Assembly (NCBI RefSeq): GCF_009389715.1
Contig: NW_024067738.1
Coordinates: 310,001-374,000, forward strand
DNA from: Phoenix dactylifera
Taxonomy: Eukaryota > Streptophyta > Magnoliopsida > Arecales > Arecaceae
Length of the DNA: 64,000 nucleotides
Direction of reading: 5' to 3'
This document shows, piece after piece, positions 42,976 to 54,471 of the stretch. How positions within the stretch are numbered: position 1 is the stretch's first letter; each line of letters starts with the position of its first letter. Below the pieces are notes generated by a model. It was not told the origin of the DNA. It saw nothing but the letters and a program-made list of their open reading frames with translations, and did no database searches. The translations under genes were made by a program, and so were the position numbers.

Positions 42976-45174
42976 GTCTAGATGAGCTGGAGTGAAGGGG
43001 TGGGGGGGGAGGAGAGGGAGAGGGAGAGGGAGAGAGAGAGGAAGCATCAGCCCACTGTAGCATCTATCTTCATGTCCTATAAGAGCTGTCTGGAATATTT
43101 TGTTCACATGCTTCCATGGTTACATGGATGAGTGAGATTTGTTTTTATATGTCCTTGTTTTGGTTTGCTGACTCTTCTGATCCTCCCTTGTGGATATGAT
43201 ACAATTCTGAACCGATTTCACCAAGGGCTTCTCCACCTTTTTCTTGCCTTCTTCCCCTTCACAGCCTGTCATGCTTACATTATTTTTGGGCTGCCTTTCT
43301 TGTTTTTCCAAGCAATTGCTTGGTTGTTCATGTGTGGTAAAGAGCCTGCCCATATCCGACTAGTCTCCGAATCTATCACCCCTTTCGCTTGGATTTCTCC
43401 GATGATCATCGGACCTCCACGGTGACAGCGTCGCCTGGAAAGGAGCCATAGAGGATGATGGGAGAGTGGGTTCAAGCTTTCTTTGGCTGTTTAAGGTGAT
43501 GTTAGATGGAGGAGTGAAGGGTTGGTAGGGGGGGAAGATGCTTGATGAGCAGTGGAAACAGAGCTTGCAGGTGAATTATACTTTCTTCCTGTTCTTCCTT
43601 TAACACCTCTAGAGTCCTTACTTATGTTAAATTTATTGTTCATTACTTTGTAATTGTGCTTCATTGGGATCAAATCAGTTGATCCTTGTTGTTTTGGGTG
43701 TTAAACCATGGTCATGCACTTACTTGGAAGGGCTAATCCTCTTGATGGTCTTGTTTTACAAGCCTTTTATCAACAATTAGCAGAACCCTGGAGTGGGTCT
43801 TGAATTGCAATTGTTTATCAATAATAGTCATCTACCTGGTGAAAGATTCAAAAAAAAGGAAGCTATAGTCTTCTTGCAAGATGTGTTTTGTTCTTCAGCT
43901 TAGAAGATGTTTTTTGTTCTTAATATTGCAAAAGGATTCACCTTGGGGGTCACATATATGATTCATACAATCTTTTGTTTCCTGCAGAAGTTTGAGCCTT
44001 GCTTAGATTCTTATGGCAGCCGAGAGAGGGGAAAAAATAATTGTTGGCTAACCATGTGGTTTTTTATAATTTGATAGAACTTTACGAACCCTAAAAGGTA
44101 GCCATCAGTTCATAAACTCAATTTCCAAACGAAGATAGGTCTGCTCGCTCTTCCTTGGCAAGAATAAAACATACCACTTCTCTGTTTTATTTGAACTAAC
44201 CACGTTCTGGATTTCCGATATCTGGTGTTCGTCTATCCCACCCTGTGATCTTCAGTCCACTTTGAGCTAAAAAGATTTTCCAGGCTCTCCATCTCTCTGT
44301 AGCTCCAAACTTATGTTAGATATCTATCTCTTATTTTGGTACTCAATCAAATAGGAGCCGGGTTCTCTTATTTGTTGTTGTTGTGCTCAAGGATTTCCTT
44401 GTACCTGAATCAAAATCTTATAATCAATATTTCTTTGTTGGATCGACTGTAGATGTCATAGACTGATGACATAATTGTAGTGGACTGGCGATAACAATTT
44501 TAGGAACACGGCACAAAGCCTTGAGCTAAAATTGTTAGATGCAGCGATCATATAGCACTTCTGCTTCATGAGTCTTGAGTAAAATGCTGATGTTTCTATA
44601 ATTTTATTTATCAGGGTTGAATGTGGATATTTCATTTATCTATATTTTGTCTTCTCGATTGGAAGTATGGATTTAAGTTTTGATAACATCTCGATTCTGT
44701 TGGAATGCGCTCATGACATAATTTTGTAACTGGAGTGATCTGCTGATTAACATGCATGATCAGATCATTATTGTTTTTGTTGTTGTTATTATTATTATTG
44801 TTGTTGTTGTTGTTGTTGTTTTGATTGAAAGGGAGGCCTAGGGCCACCCACGGATCAGATCATTATTTGAGGAAGACACATTGTGGCTGTAGAGTTTATT
44901 ATTAATTATATGTGAAGATTGTTCTGCATAGTACGAAGGTCCAGCATCAGTTTTTGGAATGCAGCTGAATCTCCAACAAGCCAATTGACTCACTACAAAC
45001 AGTTTGTGAAATATAAGAAAAGAATGCCATTAGAGCTGTCTTAAATTGTAAATGTTTATTGAATATCTAAATCTTTACATTGTTACATTTTAGTTTCTGA
45101 GTCTTTACTGATACAACATTTTACCAGCCATTATGAAGAAAACATAGCTGACATGGCCCCTCATTGTCTCAGGA
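42976..45174 (+). other. Probable leader and 5'-UTR intron of the DUF863-like gene
   Basis: The coding ATG at 45175 is preceded by TTGTCTCAG, a good splice acceptor, so a 5'-UTR intron is likely. A candidate donor CAG/GTGAATT lies at 43571 after a region that starts with a GA-rich stretch (43,010-43,040) of the kind often seen near plant transcription starts. No coding sequence is supported in between. Exon borders here are inference. Confidence 0.35.
44770..44822. repeat. (TTG)n/(TTA)n microsatellite
   Basis: Mixed TTG and ATT triplets, ending with eight TTG units. The Asn-rich minus-strand ORF is this repeat translated. Confidence 0.93.
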
Positions 45175-46383
45175 ATGGGAACAAAACTGCATGACACTCA
45201 TAATGTTTTTTCCACCTTGCTAAAGAACAACCGTCATGTAGTAACCATCGATCTGAACACTCCAGATAGTTGGGCCAGGTTCAGTAATATATTGCTGAAG
45301 ACGGGCAGCCAGACTGCTTTCAATTGTCTTCCAGTGTCCATGGATAGATTGCAAAGCAACAGAGAATCTGTCAGAAATGCCATGTTGAAGCATGAAGAAA
45401 TATTCAGACAGCAGGTGAAACTGTGCTCATGTGTCTCATTTTTTTTATTTCTACCCACTCCAAGGATAGGCAGATGGTGTTATGGATGCGGATTACTTCT
45501 GAATCCTCTCGGCCGACTTCCTTCTTTGCTGGCTTTGCTCTTCCCTTCTGACATTTTTTTTTCTGATGTACCCCTCTCTCTAACAGGTGGCAGAATAAGA
45601 ATGCCAAGATGGATAGATGGCAACTGTTATTACTTTAGTTCTAGTTTATCATCAAGTACTGATGCGCAGATTTTGGATTGGATATTGCAGGTGCATGATC
45701 TACACCGGCTATACAGAGTTCAGAAGATGCTAATGGCTGAGATGAGAAGTAAGGAGGAGAAGCCCCAATCTCCCACAATTGTGACTTCCAGAGGGTTCAC
45801 AGATACAAGGACCAGATTTTGGGGTAGTGCATCTACCTCAGAGACCAGTCATTCTTCCCATGTCAGTAATACACTTCACTCCACTAAACATCTGAACTCT
45901 GAGTACAGCTCCATCCATCACTACAACACAAGAGCAGGCCCTAGCTCACGAGAACTGAGCATATGCTCAGAAGACCCTTTAAGAGTGCCGAAGGGCTTCG
46001 ATCTTGAACAGCCCGCTGAAGAGTACACCTCCACAGAAGTTGGACACACCCAAGATCAGATTACCAACTTGGGGAAGCATCTGAAAGAAAAGATGAACAC
46101 AGAAAGCTCCAAAATGTGGACTGATGATGAGAATGATGTTGAGCTCACACTTGGCATAGGATGTGGCATTGGTAAGAAGAGATCAAAACATTGGCTTAGC
46201 TTGAATGATGAAATAAGCTACTCTAAGCCAGCTCCAAGTGATATCAGGCCACTGCTCTTGTCTACACCTGTCATACCACAGAGAACAGAGGAATGCAGTG
46301 ACCACTCGACCAGCAGCTTCGACAGAGAAAGCTTACAGAGACCCCCCTGGCTTTTGCAAGCTTTAAGTTTGAACAAGACATAA
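45175..46383 (+). CDS. Plant-specific DUF863-like protein
   Basis: Two exons, 45175-45414 and 45691-46383, join in phase 0 (CAG/GTGAAA donor, TATTGCAG acceptor) and give 310 residues. Reading through the intron also stays open, but that version would insert a hydrophobic unrelated stretch. The junction creates EEIFRQQVHDLHRLYRVQKMLM. This pattern, and the MGTK start, are shared with the plant DUF863 group, but this protein is much shorter. The rest is Ser/Thr-rich and probably disordered. VELTLGIG near residue 235 resembles an EAR-type LxLxL motif, so a nuclear co-repressor link is possible; that is inference. The C-terminus has a conserved-looking RPPWLLQALSL. Function is not known. Confidence 0.75.
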   Translation: MGTKLHDTHNVFSTLLKNNRHVVTIDLNTPDSWARFSNILLKTGSQTAFNCLPVSMDRLQSNRESVRNAMLKHEEIFRQQVKLCSCVSFFLFLPTPRIGRWCYGCGLLLNPLGRLPSLLALLFPSDIFFSDVPLSLTGGRIRMPRWIDGNCYYFSSSLSSSTDAQILDWILQVHDLHRLYRVQKMLMAEMRSKEEKPQSPTIVTSRGFTDTRTRFWGSASTSETSHSSHVSNTLHSTKHLNSEYSSIHHYNTRAGPSSRELSICSEDPLRVPKGFDLEQPAEEYTSTEVGHTQDQITNLGKHLKEKMNTESSKMWTDDENDVELTLGIGCGIGKKRSKHWLSLNDEISYSKPAPSDIRPLLLSTPVIPQRTEECSDHSTSSFDRESLQRPPWLLQALSLNKT

Positions 46384-47813
46384 CTTCAAAACTTGGTGCA
46401 AGTCTTTTGGGTATAGGCAATTGCTTTATTTATGGAGTTTCAACTTCAGTGTATCAGCACTCATTTAGGTGACAGCCGGCATGCAGGAATCATGCCTCCT
46501 GAGATCTATAGTCTTCTCACCACTACATCCCGTGTTCTTCAAGCTACTGCATTTAAGGTTCTGTTCTATCATCGGATCAGTTTTTCTGGTTTTCAAGATT
46601 GATTTATATTGGTGGGAAAACTTCATTGGTTTAATGGAGTTGGAAGTAAATTTGGTTCTCTTACAATGTTTTTTTGCAAACGGTTCTCCTTTCTAGTAAC
46701 ACCCCCATGAGAATAAGTATCAGAGGCTCATCTCACAATGGGGACTCACGATCAATAACAAGGTCACCTCTGTTGTCTGTAAACACTGACTTCTTTATAT
46801 GTAAATGCAAGCTAATAACTTTTTTCTGCAGGATTGTAGTACTTTCTCATGTTGCTCCTCCATATTCACCAATCTATTATTTTTTCTTGGTTCAATCGAT
46901 TCTGCTTCTATTCTTATATCCTCTTTGGTTCAAAAAGTACCAGGAGATAAGAAAGAACCTCCAACCAGGGTCTTCAAAGGAGTGATCTCATAGGCCTAGC
47001 AGTTTTGAACTAGGTCAATTTACATGGACACTGAAAGACTGTTTCTATTTTTTTTTATGGAATATGAACATGAGCTTTGGGAATATGGAAAACAACTATG
47101 CTTAACTACAATCACTGTCTTCGTAAAACAAAAGAACAAATAGGTAAAACCTAGATAGAATAGGAGTTGTCAGTACACCAGGTGTACTTGGAGGGGCAAT
47201 AACAATAGAGAACAAAGAAGAAAATGCAAGAAGAGGATTTGAGAATTTCTCAAAGTCCAACCTCCTCTAAATAAAGAACCACTGACAGTTCACATAAATT
47301 ACTACGGTATATCACGACAATGTTCAATCACTTTTCCAAGATAGTTGTGCAATCTGCATTAAAAAAAAAGATGAGATTTTTTAATACAGCTAATAAAAGA
47401 AACCAGCTCTACTTCATGTCTCGCCTACATCTGACTTATAAAAAAATTCTGAAAACATAAAAAAACGTACATCCTTTTTTTTGTTTGAAAAGAATTGGTT
47501 CTCCTTAAGGAAAAGCTGGTTTGAATCATCTGGCCAGCTGAGAAGCTCAACTCCCTTTAGTTTCATTTTTCCATCTTCATGTTTATCGCTATCATAGATA
47601 TCTTTCATAAGAAAAAAGATCATAGAATTAGTTCCCTGGATTTAGTATAATGCATGTCTTCAGCTCTTTGCGCTGCTTCAGCAGAGGACAAATGAATTCA
47701 CAAGGATCCAATAAGGCAACTGAGCTTCAAAAGAATTTAGGAATCTCATATCAAAATCATGCCATACTATTTCTCCTCCCTTCTCATGTTTATGTTGCTT
47801 ATAAAGCTCACCT
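46384..47813. other. Spacer between convergent genes
   Basis: 3' flanks of the DUF863-like gene (plus) and the PPR gene (minus). No other gene is seen. A short lysine-rich ORF at 47414-47623 (minus) is not supported. Confidence 0.5.
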
Positions 47814-49772
47814 TCACCAAAATTCACCACAGGAGCACTCACCATTTTTGAAGTGGTGGAACCTCATGTTATCCCTCACCACAATCTCCCTGCTTTCAAC
47901 CTTAGACACAAGGCGCATCACTAAATGACAGTCCTCACAAATCCTTAGGTTCTTCACAATCCTAATTGTGCCTCCAACAGTGGTCGTTAACAGACCGAAT
48001 GCCAGAGCTAGCTTCTCACTATGACCCTTCAGTAGCCTTTCCTTCTCGTCATCACTAACATCATAGACAACTGAGCTCAAGACAGGCACATATCCATCTT
48101 GCTTCAACCTCCGCAAAAGCTCCTCTAGTGCCTCCTTTATCTCACGAGACCTAGGGTGCAAACCATCTCCTGCAAAGAACTCATGAACTAGACCATCTTT
48201 GGCCTCCACCCAGCTTGCCGCTGGGTTCTTCCTCAACCCCCTTCCCCTCATCAACTTCCTCACCTTCAACACCTCCTCCCACATCCCTGCCGATGCATAT
48301 ATGTTCGACAGCAACACATAGTTCCCGATTCCATCAGGTTCAAGCACGAATAGATGATCTGCTGCAATTTTAGCGATTTGGGTCTTCCCATGGATCCGGC
48401 AAGCACCTAGCAATGCTCCCCACACACCACCATGGGGTTCAACAGGCATCGATTTCACAAGTTCAAGTGCTTCTTCCACGAGACCTGACCGGCCCAACAA
48501 ATCCACCATGCAAGCATAATGATCGGCAGAGGGAGAAATCCCATACTCGTCCTTCATTTGTGCAAAGTAAGAGCGGCCTTCCTCCACCATCCCGGCATGG
48601 CTGCATGCCGTGAGCACCCCAATGAATGTGACCCGATTAGGCTTCACCTCCGTCCTCTCCACCATCTCCTTAAACAAAGCGATTGCCTCCTGAGCCCTCC
48701 CATGCGCAGCAAGGCCAACGATCATAGCACTGTACGTGTACACATTTCGCTCTACCATCCCATCAAACACCTTACGGGCCTCGTCAACAAGCCCACATTT
48801 TGCATACATATCCACCATTGCCGACCCCATGACGACGTTCCTCTTGAACTCATATCTCTCAGCAATCTCCCGTACGAATCCCGCATGCTTCACGGCACCC
48901 AACTGAGCGCAACCGGAGATGGCGCCGATTAACGAGACCTCATCGATTTTAACACCTGCCTCTCGCATTCTATCGAACGTCTCCAATGCCTCTTTCGGCA
49001 TCGAATTCTGGGCGTACCCCGTGACCATGGCGGTCCACGCCACCATATCCTTCACCGGGGTCTTCTCAAAAAGCCCCTCGGCGGAGCCCATGTCACCGGT
49101 CTTGGTATAGGCAACGATCAATGAAGTCCAAGATATGGCGTCTCTCACAGACATTCGGTCGAATAACTTGCGGGCTGACGACAGGTCGGAGCACTCCACG
49201 TAGAAAGAGATGAGAGTGTTCTGGACGAAAAGGTCAGAATCGAACCCACCGGTGGCGAGGGCCTGGGCGTGGACCTGGGTGCCCATGGGGAGGCAGCGGG
49301 CGGCGCCGCAGGCCTTGAGGAGGGCGGAGAAGGTAAATGGGAGGGGCGGGGCGGGGGGCCAGCTGCGGCGCATGGCGGCGTAGAGGCGGAGGGGATGGGC
49401 GGCGGAGGAGGAGGCGGAGTAGAGGAGGAGGGCGGCGCCGCGGATGAGGGCGGTCCAGAGGAAGGAGTTGGGGCGGGGGACCTGGGCGAAGACGAGGAGA
49501 GGGTAGGGGTGGGTGGAGACGCGTTGGTCGGCGAGACGGCGGAGGAGGCGGGCGACGAGGAAGTTGCTGCGGTGAAGCCCGAGACGGACGATGCGGCCGT
49601 GGGCCTCTCGGAGCTGGCGGGGGCTGGCGGCGGCATCGAGGGCAGCGGTGAGGAGCGATTCGAGAGCGGCACGGGGGAGGAGAGGGGAAGGGAGGTAGAA
49701 GGAGGAGGAGACGAGGATACTCGTGGTGGGGTTGGGTCCGGTGATGGCTCCGAAGGGCTGCGCTAAAACCAT
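47814..49772 (-). CDS. Pentatricopeptide repeat protein, PLS class with E and DYW domains
   Basis: PPR-DYW proteins bind one site in a mitochondrial or plastid transcript and edit C to U; the DYW domain is the deaminase. ATG 49772 gives a 652-residue intronless ORF. The N-terminus is Ala/Pro/Ser-rich with few acids, fitting an organelle signal. From about residue 130 PPR motifs follow, for example DLFVQNTLISFYVECSDLSSARKLFDRM, in five- to six-motif alternation with DAISWTSLIVAYTKTGDMG and NVVMGSAMVDMYAKCGLVDEA. The E region has VEPHGGVWGALLGACRIHG. The DYW domain keeps HSEKLALAFGLL (catalytic His-x-Glu and PCxxC-like CEDCH) and ends CGEFW instead of CGDYW. The first ~130 codons are much GC-richer than the rest. 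The target site cannot be told from sequence alone. Confidence 0.93.
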   Translation of the reverse strand: MVLAQPFGAITGPNPTTSILVSSSFYLPSPLLPRAALESLLTAALDAAASPRQLREAHGRIVRLGLHRSNFLVARLLRRLADQRVSTHPYPLLVFAQVPRPNSFLWTALIRGAALLLYSASSSAAHPLRLYAAMRRSWPPAPPLPFTFSALLKACGAARCLPMGTQVHAQALATGGFDSDLFVQNTLISFYVECSDLSSARKLFDRMSVRDAISWTSLIVAYTKTGDMGSAEGLFEKTPVKDMVAWTAMVTGYAQNSMPKEALETFDRMREAGVKIDEVSLIGAISGCAQLGAVKHAGFVREIAERYEFKRNVVMGSAMVDMYAKCGLVDEARKVFDGMVERNVYTYSAMIVGLAAHGRAQEAIALFKEMVERTEVKPNRVTFIGVLTACSHAGMVEEGRSYFAQMKDEYGISPSADHYACMVDLLGRSGLVEEALELVKSMPVEPHGGVWGALLGACRIHGKTQIAKIAADHLFVLEPDGIGNYVLLSNIYASAGMWEEVLKVRKLMRGRGLRKNPAASWVEAKDGLVHEFFAGDGLHPRSREIKEALEELLRRLKQDGYVPVLSSVVYDVSDDEKERLLKGHSEKLALAFGLLTTTVGGTIRIVKNLRICEDCHLVMRLVSKVESREIVVRDNMRFHHFKNGECSCGEFW

Positions 49773-49774
49773 CC

Positions 49775-49778
<4 letters not shown>

Positions 49779-49817
<39 letters not shown>
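49779..49817. repeat. (GA)n microsatellite in the PPR 5' leader
   Basis: Read on the coding strand it is a (CT)n run ending about 6 bp before the PPR start codon. CT runs are common in plant 5' leaders. Confidence 0.95.
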
Positions 49818-49820
<3 letters not shown>

Positions 49821-52800
49821 GGGTGAGCGGGCGGGGGTTGGGGGAGTTGGTGCACTCAATCAGACAAATTATAATAACAATGTATTATAAATAATGTATA
49901 ATATAATAGCATCATTATCACTTTATTCCATTCAAGTTCTTCAAACAATAATAACTATATTGGAGACGAATAACACCAGACCAAAAAAGAAAAAATTATA
50001 TCATGAATACAATATAAATTAAAAAACAAACTTCATTTTTTAAAATTCCAATAATACATCAATATTTTTGAGATACAAGCAATAAAATATATAGAAGAAA
50101 AAGCATATATAAACATATTGATGTACCTGTTCGGTGAATGGTATTGTTTGCAGAAGAATCAAAACTTGAACAAAGAATCCGTGCAAAACTAATATAAGCA
50201 AAATAAATCCCTATTACTTATGCTAAACAATATCTTTTCCGAGCTACTATAAATGATTAGATATATAGAATTAATTTGGAGGCTAAATCATAGTGAAGCA
50301 GAAAATTAAAGAAGCTTCAATTTTTATTCCTTTAATTATCACCCCACCAGCTACTAGCATGCTACCCGTCAGAGCTGATCATGGGTCATACCTCGGGCCT
50401 AAACTCTATTTATTTTTAATTGGATTTCAGGCCAAGCCTATGCTGATATTTTCTATGTCCAAGCCCAGCCGATGATCAGCTTTACCATCCGTTAGCCTAA
50501 TATGATTTGGGAAGAGAGTTCAATGCGATCCCTTTGATATTTCCTATTAGTGGCCTATATTGACCAACTGGGTCCATAATGGCACAACTAGAGAGAGCAA
50601 GCAAAGATCCAATTATCAGTAAGCAATTAGTGGGAGAGAGCAAGGTAGGTCGAGTCCCAGGAGCTTTTATCCATTTGCCCTTCTATAATCTGACCTACTA
50701 CCATACTCTGAGCATCATGTCAACATGGTCATGAGAGAGGGAGAGAGCAAGAGAGGCTTTGATCATTGAGTCAACAATACTGTGAGAGAGAGAGAGAGAG
50801 AGGGGAGGGGAGGCTTCAGCCTTTGGGTTAGCAAGGTCATAAGAGAGAGGAGAGAGAGCAAAGGAATCTAGGTGCCATTGCGAATTTGCCTTTTAATGCT
50901 ACTACCCTCCAATGGTTTGGCTTGCCACCAAGCTCTAGCCATCCAATGATGGAGAGGGATGGGGTATTGTCGTCTGCCATCGATAATCTACTTAGATGCA
51001 GCAAGAAAGGGAGAAAGGGATAGGGTCTTACCCAAACATCGAAGGCTAAGAGTGGTAGTTGGTGCTTGTTGTCGATCATTCTTGTTCATGTTGGTGCCGA
51101 AAAGGAGGGTCTAGGATGAGAGAAAGATCAGGAATCGTGAAAGTGTGGGAGGAGAGAGCTCGATTCGGTCGAATCCTTAATCCTAATCTACTTTAATCAG
51201 CTGGTTTGCTCGAACTCAAAATGGTTCGAACAAGTTGACGATTCAATCGTAAGTTAAAGAAAATTTTCAAGACCAAATTAGTTTTTATCTCAAATCATTT
51301 TCAGTGTATATCTGGAGAAATGCCAGACCGGTTAACGACCTAACTAGTTCAAGCGATGAATCCGATCTAATTTTCAAAATATTGGATGCACCCATTAGGA
51401 ATAACTCGCCCATTTCAAGCAACCTGGTCAAGAAGGGTCTTGGTGCCCTATTGGTCTCCCTGCCTAGCTTGACCATAATGAGACTAAAACAGTGATGTCA
51501 AGTCGAGCTATCCAACAGTAGCGTTAAACGCACATGCGTGGTTAGGTGAAAAAGGACTACATAATTGGTCGCTTGCAAGTTGGGGCCTCGTTATCATATC
51601 TAATTCATCAACGGGGCCAACTCAAGCTCACGGCATCTTCTGGTACCGTTCCATGGCCACATGTGTGCGGTTGCACGTGCATATCTCTGACATGTGTCGC
51701 TGTCCTCGTTTTAACATATTACGGTTCAATCAGCATCATCCTTATTGTTGCTAATGCTCCTGCGTGTTTGTAAAAATGCGTTCGTGCATGATTTTGGTGT
51801 AAATCCATGAGTCGACATCAATCTCGTGCATTGTGTCGTACATCTCATGGGCAATCAATGTAAACTTAATATAACTTCTTTTGTCTTCTAGTCATATATT
51901 AGGGCAGACGGTGGACCTCTACATGCATGCAAACATTGCATTATTGCTGCAGTTCAACGCTAGCTACGTGCAAGCCACATGTGTGAGCCACCTACAGGGT
52001 GTGCAAACTAAGTGCTTGCATTGTTTAACTCTATGAGTGCCAAAGTCCAAAAATATTAAGATGTCATGGTTGACAACTATAAATATTGCCACCAATCATC
52101 ATTAGCAATTCAGATCAAAAATTTACCGAACCAAATTGAAACTGTTTATTAAACATGTCAAAAAAAATTTAGATCTCAATGTATATACTCTTTGATTTTC
52201 TAAGTAGTGGTCCTGCGAGATATTTCCAGCTTTTTCCAGTGGACTGATGCTGTATTCTGAATGATTTAGAGAGACTCCAGCTGTCAAGCACACATTGTAA
52301 CCAGTAGTCATTTAATTGGTTTGGATTTTTGTTTATCATTATTTTTTTCAAACAATGTTAAGAGTAATATTAATATAAGATCATTTGGAAGAAAAATAAG
52401 ACACATCTGCAAATTAATTAACTTGATAGGTTTACATGTCCGTTAATTAATGAGTTACGTAAACATGCAACAGAACTGCAAAACGATTAAAAAGAAACAA
52501 AGAACTCAGACTGGCATGACTAGAGACAAAAGAGAACCAAACGTTTTGCTTCTTCTGCTCAAAGAAATGCTTCGACTCCTGAGTTTCAGACTCTTTGTAC
52601 ATAGCGTTGACTACAGATTCAGAGATTTTCCTTTGGACACTACATAGACAAAGTGGAATAATTTTTACAGAAATCTTTATTCACGCATTCAGAATGCAGC
52701 CTTGCAGCAGTCCTAGGATGTGTTATAAGTTCCACGAATCCTAAGGTGAGTTTGAACCTACCTAACTCACAATTGATTTTTTTCCATTGAGAAAATTTTT

Positions 52801-53834
52801 GGTAGAAGCTCCTAAAGGGAATTGATGAAACACTAGAGTGACAAGAAGATTGCATTCATGATTCATGATCAAGGGCTTTGGCATGTTCACTGTCCATGAT
52901 ATAGAGAATGTACTGATGCCACCAACCAACATCAAGCTATCCAGCTCACAGAAATCTGTAGCACTCGGCTTTATATAGATTCTTTACAACCTAGAATGAT
53001 TCTTAGGCCATTACAAATAGTAGTCTTTTTGGTTGGAGAAATAAAAACTCCTTACGCTTCTTCCAAAGGTGCATGTCATGAAAATTATATCCACATCTAG
53101 CTAAAATACAGAATAGGGAGAAGGAAGTGTTGTGCCAATGTGTACATTAGCATATTAGGCCTTTTCAAGAAATGCTATATAAAAAATAGAAGTAGCAAGA
53201 GAGTTCATTTTAAAACTCAAGAATCAAATTCTTATCCAAATCGGAGTTATTTCAAAGAGACCACTCACCTCCATCCTATCCTATCCTATCCTATCCTTAC
53301 CATCACATCGATAAGCTCAGCCTTATCCTAAGGCGTATGCTTTTAAAATTTCGACTTGACAAAGCCATTCTAAAGGAAAGCCACTATGCTTCCAAGGCTC
53401 CTCACTCTCCTACCATTAAAATACTCAAATTTTATTCTAATAGCCTGGTTGGATCGATGTAGCCATTATTTAATACGCAGTCACAAGTTTAGTAGTCAGA
53501 AACAATTTGGCCAGATAAATATAATCTCGGAAGCGCCTCTTAAAAATATTAAAGACTTGCCAAAATTTTGGAGAAGTTATAATCTAATTGTACTAGGAAA
53601 AATGAGTCTGGGCCTGTAGATAAATTGATTAGTTCTCGTCGGAAACCTCAACTATATAACAAGTATAGATAGTTTTGGAAAGAAAAGATAATAACAACAA
53701 AATCTATTTAACGAATCTTATCTCTTCGCAAATTCTCCCTCCATCCAAACCCATTTAAACTTTTGACCAAATAAATATCATTTTTCCTCAATATGACATA
53801 CTTACTTCTGTGAAGATAAGTACTGTGAAGGCCA
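49818..53834. other. Intergenic, no gene recognised
   Basis: Upstream flank of the PPR gene, then AT-rich sequence, GA-rich patches (50,735-50,850) and a (CTATC)n pentanucleotide run near 53275-53297. ORFs of 60-80 codons have no recognisable domain. Confidence 0.45.
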
Positions 53835-53965
53835 ACAACTGTTTGTTTCAGCTGGTTGGCACTTCTCTTCTAAGGACACTATTCTTGGGGGAAGTCCAGT
53901 GTTCAAATGCTGGTGGTAGGACATGATCACTGTTGTTCAAAACGAAGGGAAAAAAAAAAGGAAAG
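53835..53965 (+). mobile_element. SINE-like element candidate
   Basis: TTTCAGCTGGTTGGCA resembles a pol III A box region. About 55 bp later GTGTTCAAATGCTGG resembles a B box. An A-rich run (GGGAAAAAAAAAAGG) follows at about 53,950. The order and spacing fit a tRNA-derived SINE. Target duplications were not found. Confidence 0.4.
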
Positions 53966-54432
53966 ATTATAAGCATCTGAAGAAGCTTGTCAATGGATTT
54001 GCACGTGAAGGGAAGAATCATACGAGTCCAAAACAAGATTAGCCCCCACTGGGACACACCATAAGCGAAACCCATGTGCTCCCCTTCTCGCTAGACTCCA
54101 ATCTCAGCCATGTTCATAGCACAGACAAACACAGCGAACTTTGGAGCTAACAGCAATTTCAAAGAAATAACCAAGCATGGTGAACAAGCCTCAGGTAGAT
54201 GCAGTGATGAGACCGGCTGGTTATGCCATTGCTATAGCCAGTCTAAGGAGGCCATCTTCGTGCCCAAAAGATTTTTTTTTTCTTTGTTGTCTTTATTCTG
54301 TGTTCACCAAAAAAATGTCACCAACTTTATTATTAGAAGATGGGAATATTAGGTCTAACCTGAGCTTTGCTGTTTTGTAGGCCTGGAGTAGCCTTTCGTA
54401 CTCTTGTTTCATTCATTATCTCAATGACTTAC

Positions 54433-54434
<2 letters not shown>

Positions 54435-54468
<34 letters not shown>
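54435..54468. repeat. (CT)17 microsatellite
   Basis: Thirty-four bases of uninterrupted CT. Confidence 0.97.

Positions 54469-54471
<3 letters not shown>

Noticed and set aside
43132-43425. 97-codon hydrophobic ORF upstream of the DUF863-like gene
   Set aside because: No family match; lies in a probable leader or intron region.
44632-44847. Asn-rich ORF on the minus strand
   Set aside because: Translation of the TTG/TTA microsatellite.
49269-49766. 165-codon Gly/Glu-rich ORF opposite the PPR gene
   Set aside because: Shadow of the GC-rich N-terminal coding sequence; no domain.
49773-49859. 29-residue N-terminal extension of the PPR protein
   Set aside because: It needs a TTG start and is mostly the (CT)n repeat translated as Leu-Ser; the first ATG is 49772.
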